A program made the translations under genes and the position numbers. The notes under the pieces were generated by a model that made no database searches, had not been told where the DNA came from, and was given only the letters and a program-made list of their open reading frames with translations. A DNA stretch of 64,000 nt from Saprospiraceae bacterium. GTDB lineage: Bacteria; Bacteroidota; Bacteroidia; Chitinophagales; Saprospiraceae. Positions 1 to 8,941 of this stretch are shown here, in pieces; positions within the stretch are counted from its first letter, which is position 1; each line of letters begins with the position of its first letter. The stretch spans positions 1,391,034 through 1,455,033 of the forward strand of contig JADJNF010000001.1 in the NCBI GenBank assembly GCA_016714445.1, given 5' to 3'.

Positions 1-1
1 C

Positions 2-1057
2 TCACACATCAATTATACTTTGCTTAAATTCCTTTTGGACAACCAGTTTTATATTAAGGAAAACGATTTCACCCATATTTTTACATTGATGAAAGGCTGG
101 ATTATGGTGATGTTCGGCCAGATCATATCTTAACTGTTCGATTTTGGATGGTGTGGAGATAGTATCTGCTATCATACAACGCAAAAGTTTGGACAATCTA
201 TCCTTTGAAATTTTTGCTCTTCTGGCGATTAATGCTCTTTCTTCCAGTTGATACTGTTTTACCGAATCGTGGGTCAGATTTTTAAACCCAAGCTGCAGTA
301 TACCATTGTTTTCTTTAAAATATTGAGGCAAATAAAACTGTTTTCTCCCTTCATATGATTGCTGATCAAAATCAATGGCCCTCATTCTATACTGAGAACC
401 CTCGATATCAGGGGTCACACTCACTATATAGTTGTAGGAACGCATATCGCCCAGCAACTGGACAAAACAACGCTCATTGAACTTTACAAATTCTTTGGCT
501 ATTCTGATTTGATTAAAAGTATCGATATCTCCGAGATGTTTAATAAAATCATCTCCCGGAATACCAGCTATGTGCTCTTCAATCAAAGTATCTTTATCGA
601 TCAGATAGGACAAACTATTGGGAGACAAAAGCTCTTCAAGTTCCAGTCCGTAGATTCTTGAAGCATCGGTACGTTTTATATAAAAGTGGTCATAATTATC
701 ATTCAGTTTATTAATAATTCTGACCCTGAATGGCTTGGTATTTCCAAAAATACAATAGTCAATCCGACTAATGGTGAGGTGATCCAGGGTTTGTATATCT
801 CCGTCGGTTTTAAGCAGCGCATAAATCAGACAGAGGCCATCATTAATCATTTGCTGGTCGTACTCTGCAAAAAATACAGTCTCCCAAAAAGTGTCTTCGC
901 CTTTACTGTTGAGCAAAGCATAAGATCCTATGTACCTTGTCATATCATCGTACTGCAATGGCAGATTTGTCACCCGACCATATCTTACCAGATATTGCTG
1001 AAGTTGATCATTAATTGCAAAGGGTACTTTTTTGCGGGAAGGTTTATTACCATGCAT
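2..1057 (-). CDS. hypothetical protein with kinase-like (HipA/APH-like) sequence pattern
   Basis: A complete 351-residue protein; its TGA stop lies at the extreme left edge. I do not recognise a named family. Several landmarks resemble a protein-kinase-like fold: a lysine in DHFYIKR (about K128), glutamates in GLELEELL (about 139-142), a hinge-like IEEHIAGIPGDDF (160-171), then GDMRSYN (D204 and N209, like the catalytic GDxxxxN loop) and AIDFD (229-231, like the metal-binding DFD/DFG). No signal peptide or membrane segment is visible, so it should be cytoplasmic. It is transcribed away from the SCO1 operon at 1229. The kinase reading is an inference from motif order and spacing only; it could be an inactive relative or an unrelated fold. 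Confidence 0.75.
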   Translation of the reverse strand: MHGNKPSRKKVPFAINDQLQQYLVRYGRVTNLPLQYDDMTRYIGSYALLNSKGEDTFWETVFFAEYDQQMINDGLCLIYALLKTDGDIQTLDHLTISRIDYCIFGNTKPFRVRIINKLNDNYDHFYIKRTDASRIYGLELEELLSPNSLSYLIDKDTLIEEHIAGIPGDDFIKHLGDIDTFNQIRIAKEFVKFNERCFVQLLGDMRSYNYIVSVTPDIEGSQYRMRAIDFDQQSYEGRKQFYLPQYFKENNGILQLGFKNLTHDSVKQYQLEERALIARRAKISKDRLSKLLRCMIADTISTPSKIEQLRYDLAEHHHNPAFHQCKNMGEIVFLNIKLVVQKEFKQSIIDV

Positions 1058-1204
1058 GTTTGTAATTATTGTATATTAAAAAAAAGCAATTATCAGACCA
1101 CTTCCATTTAATAGTTAAAAAAACCTACCACTTTTACCATAATAGAATGATTCTAAAAAAGATTTTAACGATACATGGATATTATTTTTAACTTACAATA
1201 TTGG

Positions 1205-1212
1205 TATATTTG
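1205..1212 (+). promoter_or_regulatory. TAnnTTTG -7 promoter box of the SCO1 operon
   Basis: TATATTTG matches the Bacteroidota -7 consensus TAnnTTTG exactly. It lies 16 bases before the ATG at 1229, leaving a leader of roughly ten bases. Because it falls inside the possible upstream extension of the reading frame from 1175, it supports the start at 1229. No clear -33 TTG was found. Confidence 0.5.
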
Positions 1213-1228
1213 CAGCAAATATTTAAAT

Positions 1229-1630
1229 ATGCGTATCACTTTATTTCTGTTAATATCATTTTTTTGTTCTTGTAATGAAAAACAAAAAGCAGCAGAACCT
1301 GCTCAAAATCCTCTATATGAAGAAGTAATGGCTATTCATGATCAGGTGATGCCTGAAATGACTACAATCCACAACCTTAAAAAAGACCTGAAAGCTTTAG
1401 AAAAACCTGAAACTAAAGATATTATCTTGGCTCAGGTCAAAGGACTCAATGATGCGGATGAAGCTATGATGACTTGGATGGCAGCTTTTAAAGTTCCGGA
1501 AGATAAAACACAGGAAGAAGCGTACCTGCTTCTTGAGAAAGAAAAAATAAAACAAGTCAGTGATCTGATGTATGCCAGTATGGAAAGTGCAAAAAAAATG
1601 ATAGACTCTTTGCAGATTCAAAATAAATAA
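1229..1630 (+). CDS. small lipoprotein, first gene of the SCO1/cytochrome c operon
   Basis: A protein of 133 residues from the chosen ATG. It begins MRITLFLLISFFCSC, a hydrophobic signal ending in a lipobox-like FCSC, so it is probably a lipoprotein. The frame can be extended to 1175, but the extension is not signal-like and overlaps a promoter box. The mature part is helical and charged, with many methionines (MPEMTTIH, MYASMESAKKMI). The family often sits next to SCO1 genes in Bacteroidota, where it has been labelled viral A-type inclusion protein without functional support. Seven bases separate it from the SCO1 gene, so the two are probably co-transcribed. A role in copper or cytochrome oxidase assembly is inferred from context only. 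Confidence 0.75.
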   Translation: MRITLFLLISFFCSCNEKQKAAEPAQNPLYEEVMAIHDQVMPEMTTIHNLKKDLKALEKPETKDIILAQVKGLNDADEAMMTWMAAFKVPEDKTQEEAYLLLEKEKIKQVSDLMYASMESAKKMIDSLQIQNK

Positions 1631-1637
1631 ATTCAGG

Positions 1638-2261
1638 ATGAAACTTATATTTTATTATATTTTGGGGGCTTTTTCGCTGCTTTTGGTCAGTTGCAAAAAC
1701 AATGAAACGCTACCCTATCTCGGACAAACTGTAGTAGAAAATGGTAAAGAAATCCATCATAAAGTTGGTCAGTTCAGCCACTACAATCAGGACAGTGTCT
1801 TGATGGATAATTCATCATTATCTGAATATGTGTATGTTGCCGATTTCTTTTTTACCTCCTGCCCATCTATCTGCCCGAAAGTAGCCAAACAAATGTTAAG
1901 AATTTATGACACCGTCCAGGATGAACCAATGGTAAAACTGGTGTCATTTACGATCGACCCCAAAAGAGATGATGTTAAAAAACTGAGACTATATGCCGAT
2001 AATCTGGGTATTGATCATAACAAATGGTATTTCCTGACGGGAGACAAAGAAGCAACACTCGAATTGGCCAATACGTATTTTGTAGCCGCTTTTGAAGATG
2101 CAGATGCTCCGGGAGGATTTGATCATTCAGGAAAAATATTACTCGTAGATAAGGATGGGCATGTCCGATCTTTCAGTGAAGGCACAGACCCGGAAAACAC
2201 ACCAAAAATAATTGAAGACATTAAAAAACTGGTAGCCAGTTATAAAGCCGAAAATAAATGA
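1638..2261 (+). CDS. SCO1/SenC family copper chaperone lipoprotein
   Basis: A 207-residue thioredoxin-fold protein of the SCO1/SenC family, which delivers copper to the CuA site of cytochrome c oxidase or acts in thiol redox there. The copper-binding CPSIC motif (CxxxC) is at about residues 75-79 within FFFTSCPSICPKV, and the partner histidine is in GFDHSGKI near residue 159. The N-terminus MKLIFYYILGAFSLLLVSC is a lipoprotein signal with lipobox LVSC, placing it on the outer face of the inner membrane. It overlaps the downstream cytochrome gene by ATGA, so translation is probably coupled. Length is normal for the family. Confidence 0.92.
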   Translation: MKLIFYYILGAFSLLLVSCKNNETLPYLGQTVVENGKEIHHKVGQFSHYNQDSVLMDNSSLSEYVYVADFFFTSCPSICPKVAKQMLRIYDTVQDEPMVKLVSFTIDPKRDDVKKLRLYADNLGIDHNKWYFLTGDKEATLELANTYFVAAFEDADAPGGFDHSGKILLVDKDGHVRSFSEGTDPENTPKIIEDIKKLVASYKAENK

Positions 2262-2665
2262 CCAAAGGTTTGAATCATTTTATTAAATGCTTTCTAGGTG
2301 GATTACTGACCATTTCAGTTATTTTTTCTTGTAATGATTCACCATACATGCAAGGCAAAAGACTATACCTGGCCAATTGTGCCAATTGCCATATGGAAGA
2401 CGGAAGCGGATTATCTGCACTGATACCATCTATACAAAAATCGGTTTATTTAGGAAAACCTGAGATAGCTTGTATACTTAAGAATGGTTTACGTGATACG
2501 ATATTTAAAGATTCTACATTCCTTGTTCGTGAAATGCCTGCATTCAAAAAATTCAGTGCCACGGAAATAACTAATATTGTTAATTTTGTCAATCATTCCT
2601 GGAACACGTCATTCAAGGAAACAACCATAACGCAAATAGAAGAGGCCATTAATATTTGTCAGTGA
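2258..2665 (+). CDS. class I cytochrome c lipoprotein
   Basis: A 135-residue monohaem cytochrome c. The haem-binding CANCH is at about residues 41-45 and the distal methionine is probably the one in REMPAFKKF (about residue 89). The N-terminus has a hydrophobic segment ending in IFSCND, a likely lipobox, so the protein is expected to be membrane-anchored in the periplasm. The start overlaps the SCO1 stop (ATGA at 2258-2261). Together with SCO1 this suggests an electron-carrier or oxidase-assembly operon; the redox partner cannot be told from sequence. Confidence 0.88.
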   Translation: MTKGLNHFIKCFLGGLLTISVIFSCNDSPYMQGKRLYLANCANCHMEDGSGLSALIPSIQKSVYLGKPEIACILKNGLRDTIFKDSTFLVREMPAFKKFSATEITNIVNFVNHSWNTSFKETTITQIEEAINICQ

Positions 2666-2687
2666 CATCGGGCAGTTCATTTCCATT

Positions 2688-3611
2688 TCATTTTTCACCA
2701 CCTACACTAAGATAGGGCAAAATTTTAGCCCCCGTCTCTTCTTTCAGTGATCTTATGCGGCTGATGTGTCTCACGTCAGAAAAATTACCATGTTGTTTAC
2801 GGTATTTTAAAATAGCATTAATCGTTTCAGATGCAAAATATGGATGTGCGATAAAAGTTTTAAAATCAGCAGTATTGATATTTATTTTTTTAATCAATGA
2901 TGGGTCCACCGAAAGGAAAGGGGAGATTTGTTGATAGAGACTATCTTTGATGATATTTAATTCAGTAAGTTGTTCTTTGTATAAATATCCACCAAGTTTT
3001 TTTCTATATTGAAGGATCTTTTTTACCGTATATAGACCTACTCCTTTTATATCATCAAGTTGTACAGAATCTGCCTGATTCAGTTCTACGATTTCCTGTA
3101 CTTTTTCGGGAAAAGGTAAAAATGGTTTTGACTTATCATATTCTGCAAAAGTTTTTTGTTGGACGGATTGGTAAGTAATCAAATCTCCCAAACTATTGAC
3201 CAGGGTAGTATCAATACCATATATGGTTTTAAATTTTTGTATGTCCTTAATTTTTCCGCCTTTATTCCTGAAATTGACCAGGTTTTTTACACCAAATTTG
3301 CTAAACCCCAGCAAAAGCAATGAGTCAGCGCTGATAGTATTTGGGTCAAATTCAAAACGTTGCTTTTTTATTGGTGTTTTCTGATAGCTGTCATCCCACA
3401 GATCATTTTGGTAACTATAATCATCCCTGCCTTCTTCTAGAAGTGATATACTGTCTTCAGGCAAATAATATTTGCTGACATCTTCCGACGGGTATTGGTC
3501 AAAATCACTATATAATTCAACCCCAAAGATAATGACCACAGCCAAAACAAGAAATACAATGATCCCCCTTCTCTCCTGTTGAGTAAAACTGAAAAATTCT
3601 TTGTAGTCCAT
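2688..3611 (-). CDS. membrane-anchored helix-hairpin-helix (ComEA-like) protein
   Basis: A 307-residue protein with an N-terminal cytoplasmic stub (MDYKEFFSFTQQERRG), one membrane segment (about residues 16-32) and three helix-hairpin-helix units. The units begin near NPNTISADSLLLLGF, VELNQADSVQLDDIKGVG and ININTADFKTFI. The middle one carries the classic IKGVG hairpin. HhH modules bind DNA non-specifically, and ComEA-type proteins bind DNA outside the cell during uptake. The architecture is common in Bacteroidota, but no competence role is shown here. It is followed 17 bases upstream on the same strand by cca. Confidence 0.85.
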   Translation of the reverse strand: MDYKEFFSFTQQERRGIIVFLVLAVVIIFGVELYSDFDQYPSEDVSKYYLPEDSISLLEEGRDDYSYQNDLWDDSYQKTPIKKQRFEFDPNTISADSLLLLGFSKFGVKNLVNFRNKGGKIKDIQKFKTIYGIDTTLVNSLGDLITYQSVQQKTFAEYDKSKPFLPFPEKVQEIVELNQADSVQLDDIKGVGLYTVKKILQYRKKLGGYLYKEQLTELNIIKDSLYQQISPFLSVDPSLIKKININTADFKTFIAHPYFASETINAILKYRKQHGNFSDVRHISRIRSLKEETGAKILPYLSVGGEK

Positions 3612-3627
3612 ATAGTTGTTTTATATT

Positions 3628-5037
3628 TTATGTCATATTGAGCTCTCTTGCTTTTTGCATCATAAAAGCGTATGCATCATCGTAATTATTGTTAACAACT
3701 CCATCCAGAATGGCCTCTCTGATCGCAGTTTTTAATATTCCCACTTCTCTTGAAGGAGGCAATTTGAAGATACGCATAATGTCATCCCCTGTGATGGGTG
3801 GTTGCCAGTTGCGAAGGTGATCTTTTTCTTCTACTTCCTTAATTTTCTGATTCAGTACCCGATAATTTTCTTTGTACCGATTTACTTTGCCTTCATTTTT
3901 CGAGGTAATATCTGCTTTACAAAGGGTAAGGAGATCATCAATAAATTCTCCTGCATCAAAAAGCAGTCTTCTTACCGCCGAATCAGAAACTTTATCATTG
4001 GTCAGGGCAATCGGACGGAGATGTAACAATACAAGTTTTTGTACATATTTCATCTTGGCATCCAGAGGCAATTTCATTTTTTTAAAAATACGCGGTACCA
4101 TAGCGGCTCCCAGTGCTTCGTGACCATGAAAAGTCCACCCTAGTTCCGGATCGAATCTTTTTGTAGGTGGTTTGGCTATGTCATGAAGTATAGCTGCCCA
4201 TCTCAACCATAGATTATTTGAATCCTTAGAAACGTTTTCTAATACTTCCAGCGTATGATAAAAATTGTCTTTATGGCCTATATTGTTCCTGATTTCCACA
4301 CCTTGTAATGCTGCCATTTCCGGAAAAATAATGTGTAAAAGCCCTGTATTAAAAAGCAACTTAAATCCTTTGGAAGAACGATCAGAAAGGATTATTTTTT
4401 CTAATTCTGCACTTATTCTTTCTTTGGAAACTATGCTGATCCTGTGCTTATTTTTTGCAATAGACTTCAGTGTTACTGCTTCAATTTCAAAGTCCAGTTG
4501 GGTAGAAAACCGTATGGCTCTCATCATTCTCAAAGGGTCATCCGCAAAGGTTTTGTCGGGATCCAATGGGGTGCGAATGATTTTGTTCTCCAGATCGTGA
4601 AACCCATTAAAAGGGTCCTTTATTTCGCCATAATCATCTTCATTTAAGCTTACTGCCAGTGCATTAATGGTAAAATCCCTTCTGTTCTGATCATCTTCCA
4701 GCGTGCCGTTTTCCACAGCAGGTTTTCTTGAATCTATACTGTATGATTCTTTCCGGGCGCCGACAAATTCTATTTCAATGTCTTTATGCCTGATCATAGC
4801 GGTACCAAATCTGCGATAAACGGCAATATAAGGGGTAGGTATCAATTTTGTAGCCAGTTTCTCAGCGAGGGCAATACCATCTCCGACACAAACCACATCC
4901 AGATCATTTGACTCTCTGGCCAGCAATCTGTCTCTCACGTAACCACCAACCACGTATACAGGATATTCCAACTCTTTTGCAGAAAGTTGTATCAGCTCAA
5001 AAATTTTTCTTTCGTATGGTTTTATATTGAATACCAT
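3628..5037 (-). CDS. cca: CCA tRNA nucleotidyltransferase / poly(A) polymerase family with HD domain
   Basis: A 469-residue class II nucleotidyltransferase. The signature GGYVRD is at residues 31-36 and the catalytic DLD at 45-47. The RRDFTINALA flexible-loop motif follows near residue 118, then the RNA-binding region (DPLRMMRAIRF). An HD phosphohydrolase-like domain follows, with WAAILHDIAKPP near residue 280. It adds or repairs the CCA 3' end of tRNAs. Length and domain order are normal for Bacteroidota CCA enzymes. It is probably co-transcribed with dusB (20 bases apart), another tRNA enzyme. Confidence 0.93.
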   Translation of the reverse strand: MVFNIKPYERKIFELIQLSAKELEYPVYVVGGYVRDRLLARESNDLDVVCVGDGIALAEKLATKLIPTPYIAVYRRFGTAMIRHKDIEIEFVGARKESYSIDSRKPAVENGTLEDDQNRRDFTINALAVSLNEDDYGEIKDPFNGFHDLENKIIRTPLDPDKTFADDPLRMMRAIRFSTQLDFEIEAVTLKSIAKNKHRISIVSKERISAELEKIILSDRSSKGFKLLFNTGLLHIIFPEMAALQGVEIRNNIGHKDNFYHTLEVLENVSKDSNNLWLRWAAILHDIAKPPTKRFDPELGWTFHGHEALGAAMVPRIFKKMKLPLDAKMKYVQKLVLLHLRPIALTNDKVSDSAVRRLLFDAGEFIDDLLTLCKADITSKNEGKVNRYKENYRVLNQKIKEVEEKDHLRNWQPPITGDDIMRIFKLPPSREVGILKTAIREAILDGVVNNNYDDAYAFMMQKARELNMT

Positions 5038-5057
5038 TCAATTTTCCTTATAGTGTT

Positions 5058-6050
5058 TTAGATGGCAAACTCTTCCTGGTAATGGGCTTTAAGCTCATCC
5101 AGTAATTCATTCAAAATACCTGGATCCATTTCAGCCACCAGTTTTGCTCTGAATTCCTTGACACCTGGTAAATCTCTGAAATAATTGGTATAATGTCTTC
5201 TCATTTCTACTACACCTACCCGTTCACCTTTCCATTCTATACTTTTCATGAGATGTTTTCTGGCCACTTCTACCCTTTCGTCTATAGAAGGCGGATCAGG
5301 CACTATCCCGGTTGCCATATATTGTTTGATGTCTCTGAATATCCAAGGGTATCCTATACTGGCCCTGCCTATCATAATGCCATCCACTCCATATCGCTCT
5401 TTATATTCTACCGCTTTTTGGGGTGTATCGATGTCTCCGTTACCGAAAATAGGAATATGGATCCTTGGGTTATTTTTTATTTTGCCTATGAGGGTCCAGT
5501 CTGCTTCACCTTTGTACATTTGTTTTCGGGTTCGCCCATGTATAGACAATGCCTGGATTCCAATGTCCTGAAGTCTTTCTGCCACTTCTTCGATATTGAG
5601 AGAATTTTCATCCCAACCCAATCTTGTTTTGACAGTGACAGGCAATGAGGTAGATTTGACTACTTTTTCGGTCAGTCTGATCATCTTCGGAATGTCCTGA
5701 AGGATGCCCGCTCCTGCCATTTTACAGACTACCTTCTTTACAGGGCAACCAAAATTGATGTCCAGTAACTCAGGTCGGGCCTCCTCTACAATCTCTGCTG
5801 CACGTCCCATGGATTCTATTTCTGCTCCGAAAATCTGAATTCCAATCGGGCGTTCTTCGTCATATATGTCCAGCTTCTGAACACTTTTTGTCGCATCCCT
5901 GATCAATCCTTCCACAGAAATGAACTCAGTGTACATCAGGTCACTACCCTGCTCCTTACATACAGCTCTGAATGGTGGGTCACTTACATCTTCCATAGGT
6001 GCAAGCAATAATGGGAATTCGCCGATTTCAGTTTTGCCAATTTTTATCAT
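5058..6050 (-). CDS. dusB: tRNA-dihydrouridine synthase B
   Basis: A 330-residue FMN-dependent TIM-barrel enzyme that reduces specific uridines in the tRNA D-loop to dihydrouridine. The N-terminal PMEDVSDPPFRAV, the NFGCPVKKVVCKMAGAGIL segment holding the catalytic cysteine, and the phosphate-binding NGDID and GIMIGRASIGYPW motifs are all present in order. The C-terminal helical domain (RRHYTNYFRDLPGVKEFR) is typical of DusB. Length is normal. It sits between cca and an outer-membrane-like gene on the same strand. Confidence 0.95.
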   Translation of the reverse strand: MIKIGKTEIGEFPLLLAPMEDVSDPPFRAVCKEQGSDLMYTEFISVEGLIRDATKSVQKLDIYDEERPIGIQIFGAEIESMGRAAEIVEEARPELLDINFGCPVKKVVCKMAGAGILQDIPKMIRLTEKVVKSTSLPVTVKTRLGWDENSLNIEEVAERLQDIGIQALSIHGRTRKQMYKGEADWTLIGKIKNNPRIHIPIFGNGDIDTPQKAVEYKERYGVDGIMIGRASIGYPWIFRDIKQYMATGIVPDPPSIDERVEVARKHLMKSIEWKGERVGVVEMRRHYTNYFRDLPGVKEFRAKLVAEMDPGILNELLDELKAHYQEEFAI

Positions 6051-6065
6051 AATAAAACTAAATCG

Positions 6066-6656
6066 TTAAAAATGATAACTTGCCCCAAACCAATATTCTA
6101 CCACCGATCTCTGCAAATCCTGAGCTTCCTGGTTTACGATATATAATAATTCGATCCCTAGTTTCCAATTGTCCCCACCACTTGCATAACCTATTCCCAG
6201 AAGTGGATAGTTTATTGACCTATTAGATCCTCCCGGAAAACCTCTGTTTATAAAAAGATCTGAATATGCATAATTCATCAATGCATACTCTGCTTGAAAA
6301 TAAATCTCTTTGGTAATCTTACCTCTCCCATAAATCAATCCTCCGTAATCGAGAATGGAAGGATCCGGACCTTGCACAGAAAACTGGTCATAAAATAATT
6401 TTCCACCTATACCTGCACTGAATCTATCATGTAATTTATACCCGATATTTGCTTTGGTTGATACAGACAAGCCATTGAAAAAACCCAAATTTCCAAATTT
6501 GATTTCGGGATTTAATTTATCCATTAGCTTAACTTTATCTTCTTTGACTTTGGTGGATTTTTTTGTTGTGGTCTTTTTTCTCACCTGTGCTTCAATATCA
6601 GTATTTACTACCAACATCGCAAAAACAAAACTTAATAACCAAATAAAATATTTCAT
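6066..6656 (-). CDS. putative outer-membrane beta-barrel protein
   Basis: A 196-residue exported protein from the preferred ATG at 6656. That start gives MKYFIWLLSFVFAMLVVNTDIEAQ, a standard signal peptide ending in EAQ. An in-frame ATG ten codons upstream gives a poorer N-terminus. A lysine- and threonine-rich linker (KKTTTKKSTKVKED) follows. The rest has the alternating hydrophobic and glycine/aromatic pattern of a small beta-barrel, ending in an aromatic residue (WFGASYHF) as outer-membrane barrels do. No named family was recognised. It lies 15 bases upstream of dusB on the same strand. Confidence 0.7.
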   Translation of the reverse strand: MKYFIWLLSFVFAMLVVNTDIEAQVRKKTTTKKSTKVKEDKVKLMDKLNPEIKFGNLGFFNGLSVSTKANIGYKLHDRFSAGIGGKLFYDQFSVQGPDPSILDYGGLIYGRGKITKEIYFQAEYALMNYAYSDLFINRGFPGGSNRSINYPLLGIGYASGGDNWKLGIELLYIVNQEAQDLQRSVVEYWFGASYHF

Positions 6657-6825
6657 CTTCAATTTTTTGCTCAAATTAACTGCCAAAAGTACTGAATGTA
6701 TATCAGTTCAATACAACTATTTGCAATTTTAACGAAAAATTAGGCGAGTACGTTACTTCAGGTGATAAAAATAATAAGAAAAATCAAGTTTTAATGAAAG
6801 CTTATTATGCAAATAAAATTTTGAG

Positions 6826-6833
6826 TACCTTTG
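6826..6833 (+). promoter_or_regulatory. TAnnTTTG -7 promoter box of the aminotransferase gene
   Basis: TACCTTTG matches the Bacteroidota -7 consensus and lies 35 bases before the ATG at 6869. The -33 region contains only a weak cTTATTA. Confidence 0.45.
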
Positions 6834-6868
6834 CCATCTTTAAGTGAATAATAAGATATCTAACATTT

Positions 6869-8089
6869 ATGAGCATTAATCCATCAAAAATGTTGTCTGT
6901 GAAAGTACAGGCAATGGAAGAATCAGCCACCATCCGGATGGCACAAAAATCACGGGACCTTGCATCAAAAGGGGTAAGTGTAATCAGTCTGAGCCTGGGT
7001 GAGCCGGACTTTGATACTCCTGAATTTATAAAAGAAGCGGCACATCAGGCCCTCAAAAAAGGGAATACCAAGTATACGCCGGTTCCAGGTACACTTGATC
7101 TCCGAAAAGCCATTTGTGATAAATTCAAAACTGAAAATAATCTGCATTTTGAGCCTTCTCAAATCGTAGTGTCCAATGGCGCAAAACAAAGTATTGCCAA
7201 TATCTGTATGGCCACACTGGATGAAGGAGATGAAGCCATTGTCCTCGCCCCGTATTGGGTTTCATACGTAGAAATAGTAAAATTTTCCGGTGGAATACCT
7301 GTTGTGGTAAGTGCAGGAATTGAAGATGACTTTAAAGTAAAAGCGAGCCATATTAAGGAAGCGATTACATCAAAAACCAAACTATTGATATTTTCGTCGC
7401 CATGCAATCCTACCGGATCTGTATACACCTATGATGAACTGGCTGAAATCGCAGAAGTAGTGGCGGAAAATGGCAATATCCTGGTTGTTTCAGATGAAAT
7501 ATATGAATACATAAACTTTACCGGGAAACATGCAAGTATAGGGGCTTTTGATTCGATGAGAACACTTACTGCAACGGTCAATGGGTTTTCCAAAGGATTC
7601 TCCATGACTGGATGGAGATTGGGATATATGGGAGGACCGCAATGGCTGGCAGATGCCTGCAATAAAGTACAGGGTCAGATCACTTCCGGTGCTGCATCGT
7701 TCAGCCAGGAAGCAGCAGCGGTAGCTCTCCGTAGTGAAAGGACAGAAGCTATGGCAATGAGAGAAAATTTCCTGCGCAGAAGAGATCTGGTCATTTCAAA
7801 GCTTAAAGAAATACCAGGTTTTAAAGTCAATCAGCCGCAAGGGGCGTTTTATTTATTTCCTGATGTAAGCTATTATTTCGGTACATCCAATGGAAATGTG
7901 ACCATACACAATGCAGATGATTTTGCAGAAGCCATGCTTACTGAAGCTCATGTGGGTACGGTGTCAGGCTCGGCTTTTGGAAATGATCAATGTATCAGGC
8001 TATCTTATGCAGCAGCAGATGAAGACTTAATAGAAGCTGTGTCAAGGATAAAAAATTGTGTGGCAAATTTTAAAAAAAATATAAGTTGA
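6869..8089 (+). CDS. aspC: pyridoxal phosphate-dependent aspartate aminotransferase (class I)
   Basis: A 406-residue class I/II aminotransferase, most like the Ib-type aspartate aminotransferases. SLSLGEPDFDTP is the substrate-arm motif. NPTGS, SDEIYEYI and the PLP-lysine motif NGFSKGFSMTGWRLGY (K242) are in the right order, and the substrate-carboxylate arginine is in CIRLSYA near the end. It transfers the amino group between aspartate and 2-oxoglutarate. The gene is monocistronic with its own promoter. The start at 6869 is accepted, though MLSVKVQAM eight codons in is a possible alternative. The exact substrate range is not visible from sequence. Confidence 0.9.
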   Translation: MSINPSKMLSVKVQAMEESATIRMAQKSRDLASKGVSVISLSLGEPDFDTPEFIKEAAHQALKKGNTKYTPVPGTLDLRKAICDKFKTENNLHFEPSQIVVSNGAKQSIANICMATLDEGDEAIVLAPYWVSYVEIVKFSGGIPVVVSAGIEDDFKVKASHIKEAITSKTKLLIFSSPCNPTGSVYTYDELAEIAEVVAENGNILVVSDEIYEYINFTGKHASIGAFDSMRTLTATVNGFSKGFSMTGWRLGYMGGPQWLADACNKVQGQITSGAASFSQEAAAVALRSERTEAMAMRENFLRRRDLVISKLKEIPGFKVNQPQGAFYLFPDVSYYFGTSNGNVTIHNADDFAEAMLTEAHVGTVSGSAFGNDQCIRLSYAAADEDLIEAVSRIKNCVANFKKNIS

Positions 8090-8325
8090 CCAACAAAACA
8101 TAACATGGTTTTAAAATAAAAGACAGTATATTTTCAGTTTTTATTTTTGAAATTACATGGTTACAAACAATTATATTAGCCAAACCTTTGATAAGAATAA
8201 TTTTCATAAAGGTAGTTTTTTATACGATTTGTAAATTTATTGTTAATATTTGTTTGCTATTCAAAACAAATATTGTATTTTTCGCATTGAACGCAGTAAT
8301 TATTAACACTTAAATTGTTTAAAGC

Positions 8326-8583
8326 ATGAATATTACATTTGATGAATTAAGAAGAATCAAACATGCATTGCCTACTGGTAGTGTAAGCAGAATTGCATCA
8401 GAGTTAAATATAGAAGAACAAACAGTACGGAATTATTTTGGCGCAAAAAAGTATGAAAACGGTGAAGTGGTCGGTTGTCATATCGAACCCGGACCAGAAG
8501 GCGGGATAGTACATCTGGACGATGACGTAATTTTTAAAGTAGCCAAGCGGATTCTCGCAGAAACACAACAAATCGGTGTTTAA
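8326..8583 (+). CDS. small helix-turn-helix DNA-binding protein
   Basis: An 85-residue protein of a conserved Bacteroidota family usually annotated only as DNA-binding protein. The N-terminal half (FDELRRIKHALPTGSVSRIA, then SELNIEEQTVRNYFGA) reads as a helix-turn-helix in which TVRNYFG would be the recognition helix. The C-terminal half carries EPGPEGGIVHLDDD. The target is unknown. It is a single-gene unit, followed directly by a strong bidirectional terminator. Confidence 0.8.
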   Translation: MNITFDELRRIKHALPTGSVSRIASELNIEEQTVRNYFGAKKYENGEVVGCHIEPGPEGGIVHLDDDVIFKVAKRILAETQQIGV

Positions 8584-8587
8584 AAAT

Positions 8588-8627
8588 AAAAAAGAAAGGA
8601 AATCAGAAATGGTTTTCTTTCTTTTTT
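8588..8627. terminator. bidirectional intrinsic terminator
   Basis: AAAAAAGAAAGGAAA pairs with TTTTCTTTCTTTTTT across a ten-base loop. The A-rich and T-rich arms provide a U-tract in both directions. It lies four bases after the stop of the small DNA-binding protein. Confidence 0.7.
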
Positions 8628-8705
8628 GAAGCATATCCCATTTAATAGAATTCCGGGTATTTTTAGAAAATACTTATTGAAGTAACGGAGAGATAATCCC
8701 TGTCC

Positions 8706-8757
8706 CATCACTGCTAGGCTGTGCCTACGTCTAAGTGATGTCATCCGACGCGTCGGA
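8706..8757. repeat. GC-rich double-hairpin element (REP-like)
   Basis: Two palindromic units lie side by side in the 358-base gap between 8584 and 8941. The first is CATCACT ... AGTGATG (8706-8712 and 8734-8740) enclosing TAGGC-tgt-GCCTA. The second is the perfect 14-base palindrome at 8744-8757 (TCCGACGCGTCGGA). It is far richer in GC than its surroundings and contains no gene. REP/BIME elements look like this, but no second copy was found in the window. The rest of the gap holds nothing else I can identify. Confidence 0.5.
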
Positions 8758-8941
8758 CAATTTGAATACAAAGCACTAAATCCAGCAATAAACTTTTCTT
8801 TTAATCTCCTGCTTTGTTATCTTTTTAATAACAAGTACTCATATCAGGCAAAGATATATTATGTATATCATTCTACCAAGATTCATGTCATAGCCATGGC
8901 AACACGACGACGTAGTTGCAACCTACCCGAACGGGGGAAGA

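Noticed and set aside
1175..1228. Longer N-terminus for the lipoprotein gene at 1229
   Set aside because: The extension contains a TATATTTG promoter box and destroys the lipoprotein signal.
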